DNA of 27,684 nucleotides from NCBI GenBank assembly GCA_964628285.1, contig CAZVNP010000045.1:1-27684 (forward strand), read 5' to 3'. Each line of letters begins with the position of its first letter. Position 1 is the first letter of the stretch. Of this stretch, positions 1 to 8,440 are shown in pieces. The notes under the pieces are model-generated. The model was not told the DNA's origin and ran no database searches. It saw nothing but the letters and a program-made list of their open reading frames with translations. The position numbers and the translations under genes were made by a program. This DNA is from JAPLDP01 sp964628285 (GTDB lineage Bacteria; Bacteroidota; Bacteroidia; Bacteroidales; JAGONC01).

Positions 1-49
1 ACACTGCCATAAAAAATAAGCAAAATGTGTTACAAGCCTTGAACATCAT
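1..49 (-). CDS. Possible start of a next gene (N-terminal fragment)
   Basis: A minus-strand reading frame opens with two ATG codons (positions 49 and 46) just after the stop of the frame-shifted peptidase tail and runs off the window edge. The 16 visible residues are MMFKACNTFCLFFMAV, hydrophobic with one lysine near the start, as in a signal peptide. Only 16 codons are visible, so no family can be named. It could be chance, but the position directly after a stop and the signal-like composition favour a secreted protein in the same direction as the peptidase. Confidence 0.3.
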   Translation of the reverse strand, partial: MMFKACNTFCLFFMAV

Positions 50-55
50 CGCTGA

Positions 56-290
56 TTATAAAAGAGACTGATTAGTTACATCGTTTTTAATTGTATATTC
101 GGAATCTTCATTAATTTGGAAAGAAGATTTATTGTAATCCGGAAGATATATGGGTTCTTTATACTCTATTTTACCACATGAGAGTAAAATATTTCGTGCA
201 TATACAGACGGTATTCCCGATTCAAGTGAGACCATATCTTCCAATGATTCAACCTGGGAGCTGTCGGGTTCATTAATATTTTCTTCATTT
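56..290 (-). other. Frame-shifted C-terminal continuation of the S8 peptidase
   Basis: After the peptidase stop codon (285-287) the +1 frame stays open for about 75 codons to a TAA at 56-58. It reads as an acidic linker, then segments such as SGIPSVYARNILL and YKEPIYLPD. From memory these resemble the region that precedes the sorting domain in secreted Bacteroidota proteins. Removing one A from the AAAA run (minus strand, about 288-291) joins the two frames smoothly. This suggests a homopolymer indel, either a real mutation or an assembly error. No full T9SS sorting domain follows before the TAA. Confidence 0.5.
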
Positions 291-3200
291 TCTGAGACAT
301 CTCAAAAAGGTAATATAATCTTCCATGGCCTGATGGGATGCTTGCTGAGAGGTTGTCAGTGTAAACATATCCGGAATAGTATCAATCAGATTCATGGCGG
401 TTTGGGTATTATTTTTCTGCAAATTATAAAATACCTGGTGATATTTTGCATTGACGGTATTCTCATTTTGATAAAGTGCAATTATACTATCAACCACACC
501 CTCTGGCGTTTGAGATACATTCTGATAGTACCGTATCAGTTTGTTAAAAGTATGTGTATGTCTCCTATTCCAGTAACAAATTTGTGATTCCAATTCCTCT
601 TTGGCAGCAATAAAGGTTTTCCCCTGAAGGATTTCCGATTTCATATATTCCGGCATCGGGACCAAACGGTCATTAATCTTATCAAGCAAACTATTCTGCT
701 TTGCCGATTGTGGATTGGCCACCATAACATCACGGAGCATGGCATTTGGAATAACATCTTCTTTATATATAGCGGATTCCATCACCGAATCAGATAAAAA
801 CGGTGAAACATCCATCAGGTCGCTGTATATATCATAACTTTCAGGAGGTGTACTCATATCCACTTCCAATTTTAAATCCTCTGTATTACCTCCGTCGACT
901 AACAATTGTAACTGATTTTCAACAGAATCGGCTTTAAATTGTAACAAGCTAAGTTTTTCCAACATTTCTTCCTGATTTTCTTCTTCATCATCAATACATG
1001 AAGGACAACTTACCTCCTTTGACCAAGTTGCATAAGTATTTGCAGTTTTTGTAACTGTATTCCATGTGCACCATTGTGGTTCCAAACAATTTTGAGGACT
1101 TGAAACATGATAAAAATAAGTAATATGCTCTCCTTCATTATCAATATGAGTGGGAGTATATTGATCTCCACTATTGAAAAATTGATTTCCAGCAGGAGCA
1201 TCATCCGCATCATAGCTCGAACCCTGGTAGGGTGCTATCCCCGTATTTTCAGCATTTGTCACTGAAATATCATACACGCAATCACCATAAAATTCATTGC
1301 ATAGAATTTGCAAACCTGCAACGGTTCCCGGAGGTGCGTATCTGTTTTGACCCTGGGCAATAACTGCATACTCTATACTGTCAAAACGATTATTATATAT
1401 TTCATTTGCCATTTCTCCCGATTCATTTACTACTACTCCTATTCCCTTCGATGCCTGAATTCCGACAAAATCATTATCCTCCACCCAATATCCGGTCGAT
1501 TCATCGAGATAAAGCCCGTAGCACTCGTTTGCTGCAGAATAATCCATCTCAAAGTAATTAGAGGTCACTCTGGCATCATCCATCCCACCGATATAAATAC
1601 CTTTGTCATTCCCATAAAACACTGAATGGCGGACATCAGTATACCATCCGGGCATGTCGGATATTGCGTATATTCCATAATGGAGATTACGAAAAGTACT
1701 GTTTGCCCATCCCTGGCACGGGGAAGTGCCTGATATACATTCTCGATCAACTGAAAATGTGGATCTGTAACTATATATCCCACCACTAGTTTCAGGAACA
1801 TTGTAAGTTTGAGTCACAAAATTGCACCCTGTGAAAGTAATGCCTTGTTGCTGCCACATTTTTATAAAGTAGTCAGGTTCTTCCGTATAAGGAAAATCCG
1901 AATTAATGGAGAACGAACAAAGATTGAAAGAACTCAGATTATCGTATGCTGGATAGGCAAAAAACTTCACCGCACATATGTTATTTTCAAAACTCGCCTG
2001 ATTAGCTACCACTATACCACCAATGTAAGATTCATCCGGGATCAATGCATCCCATTCGTTTGTTATCATCTTACTATTATATATTCCACAAATCGCATAA
2101 CTTATTGTACCGCTATTTAAAACGACCAATCCCTGGTATTGTGGTGTTGAAGGGTCATGAGGACTTCCATATACCTCAATTCCATGCCAGAAATCATTGC
2201 ATGAAGAAGTTGTTATAGTAGCCGTGTCAATATAAAGTGCTCCTCCTGGGTGAACGATAATTTTATAATCATCCGTCATCTTAACAACAACATCTTTTGT
2301 AATTCTGAGACTTGCACCCTGGGAGATTTCAATATCATCGTATAGATAGTACAGAGGATCCTTCCATATCACATTACCTGAACTAATAGTTCCATTAGTT
2401 ATTGCAATTTCATATGCTGAATCAACGGCTTCAAATGCATTGATCCGACCGAAACCTAAATCATCACACCGGGTTGTACCCCAATCTTCATTATAATTAT
2501 AGGTATAATTTTCTACTTTATCAGCAGTATTATATAAGATACCCTTGAGATCATTATTAGAGAGACATGGATTAACAGAAAGCATTAATGCAGCAACACC
2601 AGAAGAAATTATAGATGAAAATGATGTTCCGCACCCATGTCCATAATGGGGTGATGACATTTTGGTAGAAAAAATACATGCGGGCGCAGATACATCCAGA
2701 CCATCTCCGTAATTGGCACCTTCCCCACCGAATGTGGACCATCTGACCTCATTTGAAAAATCGTCAAGCTGGGTTCCCCCCACTCCAATAACAGATTCTT
2801 TTGATGCAGGCCAATCAATTTGATAAAAATCATCATTTCCTGAACAAGCAAAAACCAGTATTCCAGCTTCTTCTGCATCATTAAGAATCCCATCAATTGA
2901 ATCATCATGCCAACCTATTCCTCCCCAGCTACAATTAATAATATCCACTCCCAACCCAATTGCAGCCTGAATACCGAGAAAAGCATAAGCAGAACTTACG
3001 TAAGGTTCATCTTTTCCGACCTTGAGTATGTATAGTGTGACCCCTCTATCATTCCAACCACCTGCGATTGAAGCAATACCGGTTGTATTGTTATTCATTT
3101 TAGCAGCCGCTAAGCCCGCAAGCATTGTACCGTGTCCCATTTCGTCCTCGATGTTATCATTATTATCAACAAAATTCCATGAGTCCTCAAAGTCAACATT

Positions 3201-3749
3201 AGTGTATCCATCGTTGCCTTCTGCAAGATCCTCATGGTCAGTATCTATTCCAGTATCAATTATAGCAATTTTAACATCAGGATTACCAGTAGTTAATTCC
3301 CATGTATCCTCCAATTCCATAACACGAAAGAACCACATTTCATCATTTGGATCATTGGTATAAAAATGGTCATTAGGCGATTTTGAATATGGAATATATA
3401 ATGAATAGACCATAAGATCGACTATACTACAAGTATCCAATAAAGATAAAATACCTGGATAAGTTAAATTATAAGGAAGTCTATAAACTTTGTACTGGCC
3501 CGTTGAAGGTCCAATCGAAGTTAAATCTATAATATCAATAAGGGAATTTATTTGTGATTCATTGGCTTCTGAATTGAATCTAATAGTTATTGTTGTTGTA
3601 TCAACAACCAATGAATCACTTGGTAATAGATAATAGTAAATTGAATTGTGACATACAATAGTATGTCCAAAATAATTATACGTTTGTGATTTGGTCATCC
3701 AAGAAACCAATACAAAGCATAACACAAGGAAAAAAGTAAATTTATTCAT
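285..3749 (-). CDS. Secreted S8 subtilisin-like serine peptidase with beta-helix-like region
   Basis: An exported serine endopeptidase of the subtilase (S8) family, 1154 residues. Residues 1-22 form a signal peptide (lysine, hydrophobic core, then a TKSQ cleavage region). The catalytic domain spans about 145-430: Asp165 in IAIIDTGID, His206 in GHGT, oxyanion Asn305 in ACSGND and Ser376 in GTSFSS, so the triad is complete. Residues about 450-850 are rich in short repeats of the sort seen in right-handed parallel beta-helices (GIYI, NNRFDS, NYFEM, WVEDNDF). The last 220 residues are acidic and helix-prone. Bacteroidota enzymes of this layout usually end in a T9SS sorting domain. None is seen here, and the reading frame breaks near the end (see 56-290). 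The start ATG at 3749 is followed directly by the signal peptide. The substrate is unknown. The gene is AT-rich compared with the nuo region. Confidence 0.9.
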   Translation of the reverse strand: MNKFTFFLVLCFVLVSWMTKSQTYNYFGHTIVCHNSIYYYLLPSDSLVVDTTTITIRFNSEANESQINSLIDIIDLTSIGPSTGQYKVYRLPYNLTYPGILSLLDTCSIVDLMVYSLYIPYSKSPNDHFYTNDPNDEMWFFRVMELEDTWELTTGNPDVKIAIIDTGIDTDHEDLAEGNDGYTNVDFEDSWNFVDNNDNIEDEMGHGTMLAGLAAAKMNNNTTGIASIAGGWNDRGVTLYILKVGKDEPYVSSAYAFLGIQAAIGLGVDIINCSWGGIGWHDDSIDGILNDAEEAGILVFACSGNDDFYQIDWPASKESVIGVGGTQLDDFSNEVRWSTFGGEGANYGDGLDVSAPACIFSTKMSSPHYGHGCGTSFSSIISSGVAALMLSVNPCLSNNDLKGILYNTADKVENYTYNYNEDWGTTRCDDLGFGRINAFEAVDSAYEIAITNGTISSGNVIWKDPLYYLYDDIEISQGASLRITKDVVVKMTDDYKIIVHPGGALYIDTATITTSSCNDFWHGIEVYGSPHDPSTPQYQGLVVLNSGTISYAICGIYNSKMITNEWDALIPDESYIGGIVVANQASFENNICAVKFFAYPAYDNLSSFNLCSFSINSDFPYTEEPDYFIKMWQQQGITFTGCNFVTQTYNVPETSGGIYSYRSTFSVDRECISGTSPCQGWANSTFRNLHYGIYAISDMPGWYTDVRHSVFYGNDKGIYIGGMDDARVTSNYFEMDYSAANECYGLYLDESTGYWVEDNDFVGIQASKGIGVVVNESGEMANEIYNNRFDSIEYAVIAQGQNRYAPPGTVAGLQILCNEFYGDCVYDISVTNAENTGIAPYQGSSYDADDAPAGNQFFNSGDQYTPTHIDNEGEHITYFYHVSSPQNCLEPQWCTWNTVTKTANTYATWSKEVSCPSCIDDEEENQEEMLEKLSLLQFKADSVENQLQLLVDGGNTEDLKLEVDMSTPPESYDIYSDLMDVSPFLSDSVMESAIYKEDVIPNAMLRDVMVANPQSAKQNSLLDKINDRLVPMPEYMKSEILQGKTFIAAKEELESQICYWNRRHTHTFNKLIRYYQNVSQTPEGVVDSIIALYQNENTVNAKYHQVFYNLQKNNTQTAMNLIDTIPDMFTLTTSQQASHQAMEDYITFLRCLRK

Positions 3750-3913
3750 GATATTGGATTTTTAGTTAAACAATTAGTTACTAAGATCCTTTTAACTGAA
3801 ACCTTTCATACTATACCTCAAAACAGCAAGGTATGACACTAATAGATCGGGTGGGATACAAATCGTTTTTATTCAACCTGGGGAAAGCGAATATACAACA
3901 TAATTTACCTAAA

Positions 3914-3927
3914 ACCAAATATTTGGT
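3914..3927. promoter_or_regulatory. Perfect 14-bp palindrome between divergent genes
   Basis: ACCAAATATTTGGT is a perfect inverted repeat with no loop. It lies in the 249-bp spacer between the minus-strand peptidase and the plus-strand TetR remnant. Its size suits a dimeric regulator, but no regulator can be assigned. Chance occurrence in AT-rich DNA is possible. Confidence 0.3.
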
Positions 3928-3953
3928 AATATTTATTAGATTTTTTTTTGACA

Positions 3954-3980
3954 TATTTTTGACCGACCATTCAGCAAAAA
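3954..3980 (+). promoter_or_regulatory. Possible promoter -7 element and operator of the TetR remnant
   Basis: TATTTTTG at 3954-3961 matches the Bacteroidota -7 pattern TAnnTTTG and lies 37 bp before the TetR start. A well-spaced -33 TTTG is not evident: the nearest is at 3922-3925, 28 bp upstream. TTTTTG (3956-3961) and CAAAAA (3975-3980) are mirrored arms around GACCGACCATTC, a layout compatible with an autoregulatory TetR operator. The inner bases are not a good palindrome. Confidence 0.3.
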
Positions 3981-3998
3981 TCAGAATGTCACCAGGGA

Positions 3999-4569
3999 AT
4001 GTCAAACAATAAGAAACCATTAGTGAGAGCCGCAAAGCCCTCATCATGGACAAAGCATTGGATCTCCTCGTCGTCAAAGGCTTGCACACCACCTCTATCA
4101 GCGACATTGCCAGTCAGGCATCTCCAAAGGCTTTATGTACAATTACTTCAAAAGCAAAGAGGAGCTCATCAGGGAGTTAGCGATAAATGGGATATGTGAG
4201 TTCTTTTATATCTTCGACCCTAACAGGGATGGCACACTCACCGACGATGAATTCGAATTTTTAATCAACGAGTCATTCCGCATCCTCAGGGAAAGAACGG
4301 ACTACGGGAAGCTATACATCACCATCATGCTCCGGCTACCTGTCTATGAAATGGTGAAAAAGGATATCACAGGCTTTATGCCGGGCCTCATAGGTACCCG
4401 TAGATTACTATAAATGGAAAAGCATTGCCGATCCTGGTACTGAGGCATATTTATTCGGGACACTGCTGGATGGCATTGCGCTCAAATATATCCTTGACCC
4501 CAACATATTCCGTTGGAGAAGGTGAAGAAAGGGATCCTTAGGAAATTCAAACTTAAAGATAAGGTGTGA
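3999..4569 (+). pseudogene. TetR/AcrR-family regulator, broken by at least four frameshifts
   Basis: Five reading-frame pieces together make one TetR-like protein of about 190 residues. Piece 1 is MSNNKKPL from ATG 3999. Piece 2 (about 4022-4113) holds the first helices, with KALDLLVVKGLHTTSISDIA. Piece 3 (about 4114-4400) starts GISKGFMYNYFKSKEELI, the recognition helix and the usual TetR N-terminal signature. Piece 4 (about 4406-4510) holds WKSIADPGTEAYLFGTLLDG. Piece 5 ends KFKLKDKV with a TGA at 4567-4569. No single frame encodes a working repressor, so the gene is probably dead. Multiple local sequencing errors are possible but less likely, since nearby genes are intact apart from the peptidase tail. 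The ligand-binding part contains DPNRDGTLTDDEF, which fits an EF-hand calcium-loop pattern. No efflux genes follow. Confidence 0.8.
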
Positions 4570-4887
4570 ACATAAAGGGAAATAATGGTTTTATTGCAAA
4601 TAATACTGCTCTTTAACCACAGAGAGTCAAAGGAGGCGCAGAGTAGAAAGAGGCTTTAGGTCTGCAGGCCAATTTTATTCAGGTGCGTACTACCGGCAAC
4701 CTGTAATCCGCAACAATTAATTTTCACATTTTTACAAAAACCTAATCTCTCAGGATTGTTTTTCATTAAAATACAATGAATCATTTAATTTATTTACTAA
4801 TTTTATTGTAGATTCTTCAATTTTTCATACAACATATTGTAAATCAATAGCATAAATGTTTTTTAATTCGATTTAATAATTTTACAC
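4570..4887. other. Intergenic spacer with half of a family A repeat
   Basis: This 318-bp spacer lies between the TetR remnant and the propeller gene. It contains one arm of a dispersed repeat (4612-4650) and a very AT-rich 3' half. TAATTTTA at about 4877-4884, directly before ATG 4888, only weakly resembles a -7 element and is too close to the start to be convincing. No gene is seen. Confidence 0.5.
4612..4650 (-). repeat. Dispersed repeat family A, single arm
   Basis: The sequence starting TTTAACCACAGAGAGTCAAA and continuing GGAGGCGCAGAG is a degenerate reverse-oriented copy of the CTTTGCG-type repeat seen at about 11889-11941 and 20684-20788 (there read as TTTGCGAACTTTGCGGTTAAA). Only one arm is present. 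Confidence 0.5.
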
Positions 4888-6981
4888 ATGAAAACATTTT
4901 ACATATTACTTCTTTTCGTCTTTGCCCCGGTTCTCGGTTATCCGCAATGGGTGTATCAGTATCCCTTTCCCACTGGCAATAACCTGAATGACGTTTATTT
5001 CACCGATTCCAATAACGGCTGGGCTGTTGGTGTTAACGGAACTCTTATCCATACTTCCGATGGCGGTGTGCATTGGGACAAACAATTCCCCGATACGACA
5101 TTTTCATTGTACGGGATTCAATTTGTTAATCCGTCAGAAGGATGGGTGATTGGCAATGTGGATACTCATGGAGTACTCTTGCACACGACTGATGCAGGAG
5201 CCACCTGGGATATCCGTGAATTCCCTGACTCACAGTCCTTTATGGATATCACTTTCGTTGATCCCCATAACGGCTGGATCGGGGCCTGGGGATCCATATT
5301 GCATACCAGTGACGGCGGGCAGCATTGGGAATCCCAGGCTGACTCAATTCAGCCATATATTTCCGCTATTACTTTTAAAGACGAAAATAATGGCTGGGCT
5401 GTTGGCAGTCATGGTTTGATCTTAAATACCAATAACGGTGGAGACACATGGACAGAACAAACATGTCCTTCAGAGGAGAGTTTACGTGATGTTTATTTTT
5501 TAGATCTGCATAACGGATGGATTGCCGGTGATGACGGTGTCATCCTGAGAACCACCAATGGTGGCATCATATGGGGACAACAGGCAGGCGGGACAGGACT
5601 GGATCTGGGAAACATTATTTTTTCAGATCCCCTGAATGGTTGGATAATTCGCCATTTCGCTATACAACATTCTCCTGATGGGGGAGCGACATGGGAAACT
5701 TTTTCTTCTAATGATTATTTTGTGACAAGAATATACTTTGTTGATCCTGATAATGGCTGGGCGGTGGGTAAAATGGGATATATCGTTCACATAAAAAATG
5801 GTGGATCTGAATGGGTGTTGCAATCAAGCGGTTCACTTCACAAATGGTTTGGCGGTATCTTTTTTTATAATTCAACAATTGGATGGGTAGCGGGAGAAGC
5901 TGGCATCATTATGCATACGAACGATGGTGGTCATTCATGGATTCAGGAGGAAAGCGGGACAACTTCGGACCTGAACGATATTATTTTTACAGATTCACTG
6001 ACAGGATATTCTGTTGGTGAAAATGGAACTCTGATCTATACACACAATGGAGGATTGTCATGGGATTCTGTCCCCGGTTTTGCTAATGATTATTTTTATA
6101 AAATTGAATTTAGTGATAATGAAAATGGATGGATAGCAGGTTCGGGCGGATTATTGCATTCTTCAGATGGCGCGCAGTCATGGTCATTGGTAACCGGAAT
6201 CACAGATGCATTTTTAATGAGTATTTGTTTTATTGATAAGAACAATGGATGGGTATGTGGCTGGGATGGAACTATACTCCATACTTTTGATGGAGGAGAG
6301 ACATGGGAGTTACAACAGTCGGGTGCGGAGAATTATAAGTTAAATAATATATGTTTTACCGATATAAACCATGGCTGGGCTTCAGGCATTGATAAATGGG
6401 GATGGGATACAGACATATTATTAAGAACCACAGATGGAGGTGAAACATGGGAACAACCTGTGGATAATTTAGTCAATTATGTTTATTTTATTGATTCTTT
6501 GACCGGATGGGGATCTGCATATTTTGGTCCCATCATGGGTACGAATGACGGCGGGCTCACATGGACGCAGCAGACAGGCCAGTCGTTTGACTATATTGTT
6601 GGCTTTTATTCAACCGATTATTACCATGTTTGGGCTGTTGGTTCAATGTATAATAATGATGGGATCATCCTTTTCACTGACAATGGAGGAGCAGCCGGTA
6701 TGGATGAGCCGGTTGCCGGTACCTTTCTTTCCTCTTCCGTCAGCCCCAATCCTTTTTATGGGACAACGGAAATCACCTATACCTTACATCAACCCGGCCG
6801 GGTGCAGATCATCATCTATGATTTGACCGGAAAACAGGTGGAGGAACTACACAATGCAAATGAATTACAAGGTAGCCATTCGGTTAAATGGGATGCCGAA
6901 AAGTATGGTCCGGGAATTTATATCTATCGCATGAAGGCTGATAATCACATCGAAACAGGGAAAATGATCCGGATGGAGTAA
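4888..6981 (+). CDS. Secreted YCF48/BNR-like beta-propeller protein with T9SS sorting tail
   Basis: A 697-residue exported protein. Residues 1-20 form a signal peptide ending VLGYPQ. About 14 repeats of roughly 43 residues follow. Each has a core like NNGWAVGxxGTLIHTSDGGxxW: a Gly-Trp pair, then DGG and a Trp. This is typical of the YCF48/HCF136 and sialidase (BNR) propellers. Fourteen repeats would make two seven-bladed propellers. The C-terminal 80 residues are a type A T9SS sorting domain: SPNPFYGTTEITYTL, then IYDLTGK, then GIYIYRM and GKMI. The protein is therefore probably exported by T9SS and anchored or released at the cell surface. In this family the propeller usually has a binding or scaffold role, and no catalytic residues are evident. 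The gene stands alone, with its 3' end facing the minus-strand 7033-7377 gene. Confidence 0.88.
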   Translation: MKTFYILLLFVFAPVLGYPQWVYQYPFPTGNNLNDVYFTDSNNGWAVGVNGTLIHTSDGGVHWDKQFPDTTFSLYGIQFVNPSEGWVIGNVDTHGVLLHTTDAGATWDIREFPDSQSFMDITFVDPHNGWIGAWGSILHTSDGGQHWESQADSIQPYISAITFKDENNGWAVGSHGLILNTNNGGDTWTEQTCPSEESLRDVYFLDLHNGWIAGDDGVILRTTNGGIIWGQQAGGTGLDLGNIIFSDPLNGWIIRHFAIQHSPDGGATWETFSSNDYFVTRIYFVDPDNGWAVGKMGYIVHIKNGGSEWVLQSSGSLHKWFGGIFFYNSTIGWVAGEAGIIMHTNDGGHSWIQEESGTTSDLNDIIFTDSLTGYSVGENGTLIYTHNGGLSWDSVPGFANDYFYKIEFSDNENGWIAGSGGLLHSSDGAQSWSLVTGITDAFLMSICFIDKNNGWVCGWDGTILHTFDGGETWELQQSGAENYKLNNICFTDINHGWASGIDKWGWDTDILLRTTDGGETWEQPVDNLVNYVYFIDSLTGWGSAYFGPIMGTNDGGLTWTQQTGQSFDYIVGFYSTDYYHVWAVGSMYNNDGIILFTDNGGAAGMDEPVAGTFLSSSVSPNPFYGTTEITYTLHQPGRVQIIIYDLTGKQVEELHNANELQGSHSVKWDAEKYGPGIYIYRMKADNHIETGKMIRME

Positions 6982-7032
6982 ATCGTGACCTCAGCGTTAA
7001 GCTATGTTTTGCTTTTAGTGTTGATTTTGAAA

Positions 7033-7377
7033 TCAGTGTTGGAAAAAGAGTGATGCCTGCATCTGGGCGACGAGAGGGTGGCAGGGATCCTCGTTGAGAA
7101 TGGTCATATAACAACCCAGCACGGAAAGCCTCCAGGCATGAATGATCACATCACCACGGGCTATGAAGACATGCCTGAAATGATGCGTATAAGGTATCTT
7201 CAGAGAAATACAGGCCTCCACGGCCCTTTGAATGGCATGATCCACCTCATGCCCGTCATCAAAACCAAAATGATGCAGCAGATCGGTCGAAAGGAAGTGC
7301 AGGTCCCTGCCGTCGTATGCATCGAGAAAATCCTGCAGGGAGGCGGGGAGAGGCTCATATTCATACCGTATGATCAT
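7033..7377 (-). CDS. Small DinD/Bro-N-like protein downstream of dnaJ
   Basis: A 114-residue protein that starts 6 bp after the DnaJ stop codon, so it is almost certainly co-transcribed and probably translationally coupled. Residues about 25-110 line up with the N-terminal domain of E. coli DinD and Bro-N proteins as I recall them: FLSTDLLHHFGF corresponds to WSARQLGKLLGY, AVEACISLKIPYTHHF to AKEACENSGHTIDDHF, and LSVLGCYMTILNEDP to LSRYACYLVVQNGDP, ending VAQMQASLF. DinD itself is about 270 residues, so this would be a stand-alone domain. In many bacteria the gene after cbpA is cbpM, the modulator of that J-protein. This protein has no evident similarity to CbpM but occupies that position. 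Function unknown. A role in controlling the J-protein is inference from position only. Confidence 0.7.
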   Translation of the reverse strand: MIIRYEYEPLPASLQDFLDAYDGRDLHFLSTDLLHHFGFDDGHEVDHAIQRAVEACISLKIPYTHHFRHVFIARGDVIIHAWRLSVLGCYMTILNEDPCHPLVAQMQASLFFQH

Positions 7378-7383
7378 AGGTTT

Positions 7384-8319
7384 TTATTTTTGACGTAACG
7401 CCGACAGTTTTTTGAACAGGCCTATCTCTTCCTCCGTGAGTTTCTTAGGCAGGTCGACGATGATCCTGATATACAAATCGCCATAAGTGTCCTTTGCGCG
7501 GAACACCGGCATACCCTGGCCTTTCAGGCGCAGTGTCTTGCCGTTTTGTGTCTCGGGCGGTATCCTGATAGAGAAGGTGCCCCTGAAGGTGGTGAGGGTG
7601 GCTTCACCGCCCAGCAGGGCCAGATACAGAGGAATATGCAGGTCGCTATAAAGATCATCGCCTTTTCGCTCAAAACGGTCGTCATGGCTCACAGCCACCT
7701 GGATGTAGAGATGACCGCTGGCACCGCCCTTGCGGCCCTGACCTCCCTTGCCCTTCACACGTAATACCTGGCCGTCGGCGACACCGGCAGGGATCGTCAG
7801 GCGTATCTGCGTGCCATTAAGAGCAATGGTTTTCCGGGTGCCACGATAGGCTTCCTCCAAGGTGATGCTCAAACGGGCTTCATAATCTCTCCCGTTAATG
7901 GGGATGTCCTCCCTGAAAGCGTGTCTGCTACCCGTAAAACCACCGCCGAAGAAAGCATTGAAAAAGTCGGAGAAATTAAACCCCTCAAAGTCCTCCGGTG
8001 AATAGCTGCGATAGAAAGTCCTGCCGCCACCCTGACGGGCCCACTGTGAGAAATCGGCCCCGCCACGGCCTGCCGCCGTGCGCTCATATTCACGCCAGTC
8101 GGCACCAAGGGCATCATATTTTTTTCTTTTATGGGCATCACCCAGCACTTCGTAAGCTTCGTTGATCTCCTTGAATTTCTCTTCGGCTTGCTTATCGCCA
8201 TGGGTCTTATCAGGGTGATATTTTATGGCCAGCTTCCGGTACTGTTTCTTGATCTCCTCCGGTTTGGCATCACGGCTCACTCCCAATATTTTATAATAAT
8301 CCTTGTACTCCATGGTCAT
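7384..8319 (-). CDS. cbpA: CbpA-type DnaJ co-chaperone
   Basis: A J-domain protein that stimulates Hsp70 (DnaK) ATPase and hands over unfolded substrates; cytoplasmic. The J domain covers residues 4-72, with the essential HPD in YHPDKT. A Gly/Phe-rich stretch follows (about 80-130, GGGRTFYRS to FFNAFFGGGF), then the two beta-sandwich substrate-binding domains (from INGRDYEARLSITLEEAYRG). The CxxCxGxG zinc-finger repeats of classical DnaJ are absent, which places it in the CbpA/DnaJ type II group. At 311 residues it has normal CbpA length. It lies between the slipin gene (121 bp upstream) and the DinD-like gene (6 bp downstream), all on the same strand. ATG 8319 is the first of two close starts (MTMEYKDYY); the second, two codons later, is equally possible. 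Confidence 0.93.
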   Translation of the reverse strand: MTMEYKDYYKILGVSRDAKPEEIKKQYRKLAIKYHPDKTHGDKQAEEKFKEINEAYEVLGDAHKRKKYDALGADWREYERTAAGRGGADFSQWARQGGGRTFYRSYSPEDFEGFNFSDFFNAFFGGGFTGSRHAFREDIPINGRDYEARLSITLEEAYRGTRKTIALNGTQIRLTIPAGVADGQVLRVKGKGGQGRKGGASGHLYIQVAVSHDDRFERKGDDLYSDLHIPLYLALLGGEATLTTFRGTFSIRIPPETQNGKTLRLKGQGMPVFRAKDTYGDLYIRIIVDLPKKLTEEEIGLFKKLSALRQK

Positions 8320-8440
8320 AAAAATCTGCCCGAACGATCAACTTTCACAGATTGTATCTACTTAACAAACATCATTAAAAATAGTTCCGGTAAATCCGGA
8401 ACCCTTCAGCATGCCGTTACTTATTTCCGGGCTGTCCGGC

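Noticed and set aside
3811..4107. 98-codon minus-strand open frame between the peptidase and TetR remnant
   Set aside because: Overlaps the promoter region and the antisense of the TetR helix-turn-helix; no family resemblance.
6986..6993. TGACCTCA just after the propeller gene stop as another family B copy
   Set aside because: Only eight bases match and no C-rich hairpin follows, so chance cannot be excluded.
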